5,506 bases of DNA from an uncultured bacterium. GTDB taxonomy: Bacteria; Hydrothermota; Tepidihabitantia; Tepidihabitantales; Tepidihabitantaceae. Made by a program: the position numbers and the translations under genes. Positions 5,108 through 5,506 of the stretch are shown here, in pieces. Positions within the stretch are counted from its first letter, which is position 1, and every line of letters begins with the position of its first letter. The DNA is taken from assembly GCA_937139435.1 (NCBI GenBank), contig CAKZPX010000323.1:1-5506 (forward strand), written 5' to 3'. A model generated the notes under the pieces. It did not search any database, had not been told where the DNA came from, and worked only from the letters and a program-made list of their open reading frames with translations.

Positions 5108-5506
5108 ATGTGGGACAAATCAACCTTTGATAAAATCTGTGCCCGAATAGATGCCCTGACCCAGGATATGATTGATATGCAGTGCCGGCTGGTGGCAATG
5201 CCCGCCATCAGCCCGAAGTCGGGCGGTGAAGGAGAAAAGGCACGTGCCGAGTATCTGGGCAGGGTGTTAAAGGAATGGGGGCTTCTGGTAGAAGAGGTGC
5301 GGGCACCAGACCCGAGCGCTCCGTGCGGTTATCGTCCAAGTGTAATTGCCCGGTTAAATGGTCAGGCAGGAGACAAGCCGATCCTATGGGTGATGAGCCA
5401 TCTGGATGTTGTGCCTGCCGGACCGCGGGATTTGTGGCATTCAGACCCGTTTGTTGCCCGGGTGGTAGACGGCAAGATATACGGCAGGGGAACTGAGGAC
5501 AATCAG
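5108..5506 (+). CDS. M20-family metallopeptidase/deacylase, N-terminal part (ArgE/DapE/CPG2 type; runs off right edge)
   Basis: 133 residues are visible, beginning MWDKSTFDKICARID, with an open frame to the window end. Hallmarks of the M20 di-zinc hydrolases are present. SHLDVVPAG carries the metal ligand H98 and the catalysis-supporting D100. WHSDPF (110-115) follows, then DGKIYGRGTEDNQ (121-133) with the bridging metal ligand D131. The family hydrolyses amide bonds of N-acyl amino acids, succinyl-diaminopimelate or di/tripeptides in the cytoplasm. The EDNQ variant of the last motif is common in the archaeal and thermophile group annotated only as M20 metallo-hydrolase, so the substrate cannot be given. 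The usual length is about 400 residues, so roughly two thirds is missing. An in-frame TTG (5105) precedes the ATG, and an in-frame TAA at 5078-5080 bounds the start. The gene is unlikely to be functionally tied to the signalling operon. Confidence 0.88.
   Translation, partial: MWDKSTFDKICARIDALTQDMIDMQCRLVAMPAISPKSGGEGEKARAEYLGRVLKEWGLLVEEVRAPDPSAPCGYRPSVIARLNGQAGDKPILWVMSHLDVVPAGPRDLWHSDPFVARVVDGKIYGRGTEDNQ

Noticed and set aside
5275..5496. Plus-strand 73-codon ORF at the right end
   Set aside because: It is a shadow in a different frame of the M20 peptidase, whose conserved metal-binding motifs fix the true frame.

Overview
The window comes from a bacterium of moderate G+C with strong AGGAGG-type ribosome binding sites. 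The composition, the secreted-protein style and the archaeal/thermophile-like M20 peptidase would fit an uncultivated or thermophilic lineage (a WOR-3-like candidate phylum is one possibility). This taxonomic guess is inference only; nothing in the window is a phylogenetic marker.

Layout: (1) 1-437, minus strand: the N-terminal part of a secreted or surface-anchored protein of unknown function that runs off the left edge, with its own SD and a good sigma70-type promoter. (2) 438-904: a gene-free divergent intergenic region, unusually rich in short palindromes and repeated motifs (GGATA/TATCC, GGTTAT, a strong GC hairpin). It ends in an AT-rich promoter for the plus-strand genes. (3) 905-5018, plus strand: a tightly packed three-gene signalling operon. 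It encodes a membrane CHASE4-PAS-PAS histidine kinase, an Rcp1-like single-domain response regulator whose ATG directly abuts the kinase stop codon, and a soluble hybrid with an N-terminal receiver followed by a histidine kinase. (4) 5019-5107: a short intergenic spacer sharing motifs with region 2. (5) 5108-5506: the N-terminal third or so of an M20-family metallopeptidase/deacylase that runs off the right edge.

How they work together: the membrane kinase should sense an extracytoplasmic (CHASE4) and possibly a cytoplasmic (PAS) cue, autophosphorylate at His630 and pass phosphate to the adjacent Rcp1-like regulator. The third protein combines a receiver (Asp59) with a second kinase core (His157), so a phosphorelay or cross-regulation within the cassette is plausible. 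None of the three carries a DNA-binding or enzymatic output domain, so the final target lies outside the window or is reached by protein-protein contact. The individual families are well known. The less ordinary parts are the output-less two-kinase/two-receiver circuit and the repeat-rich non-coding DNA flanking it.
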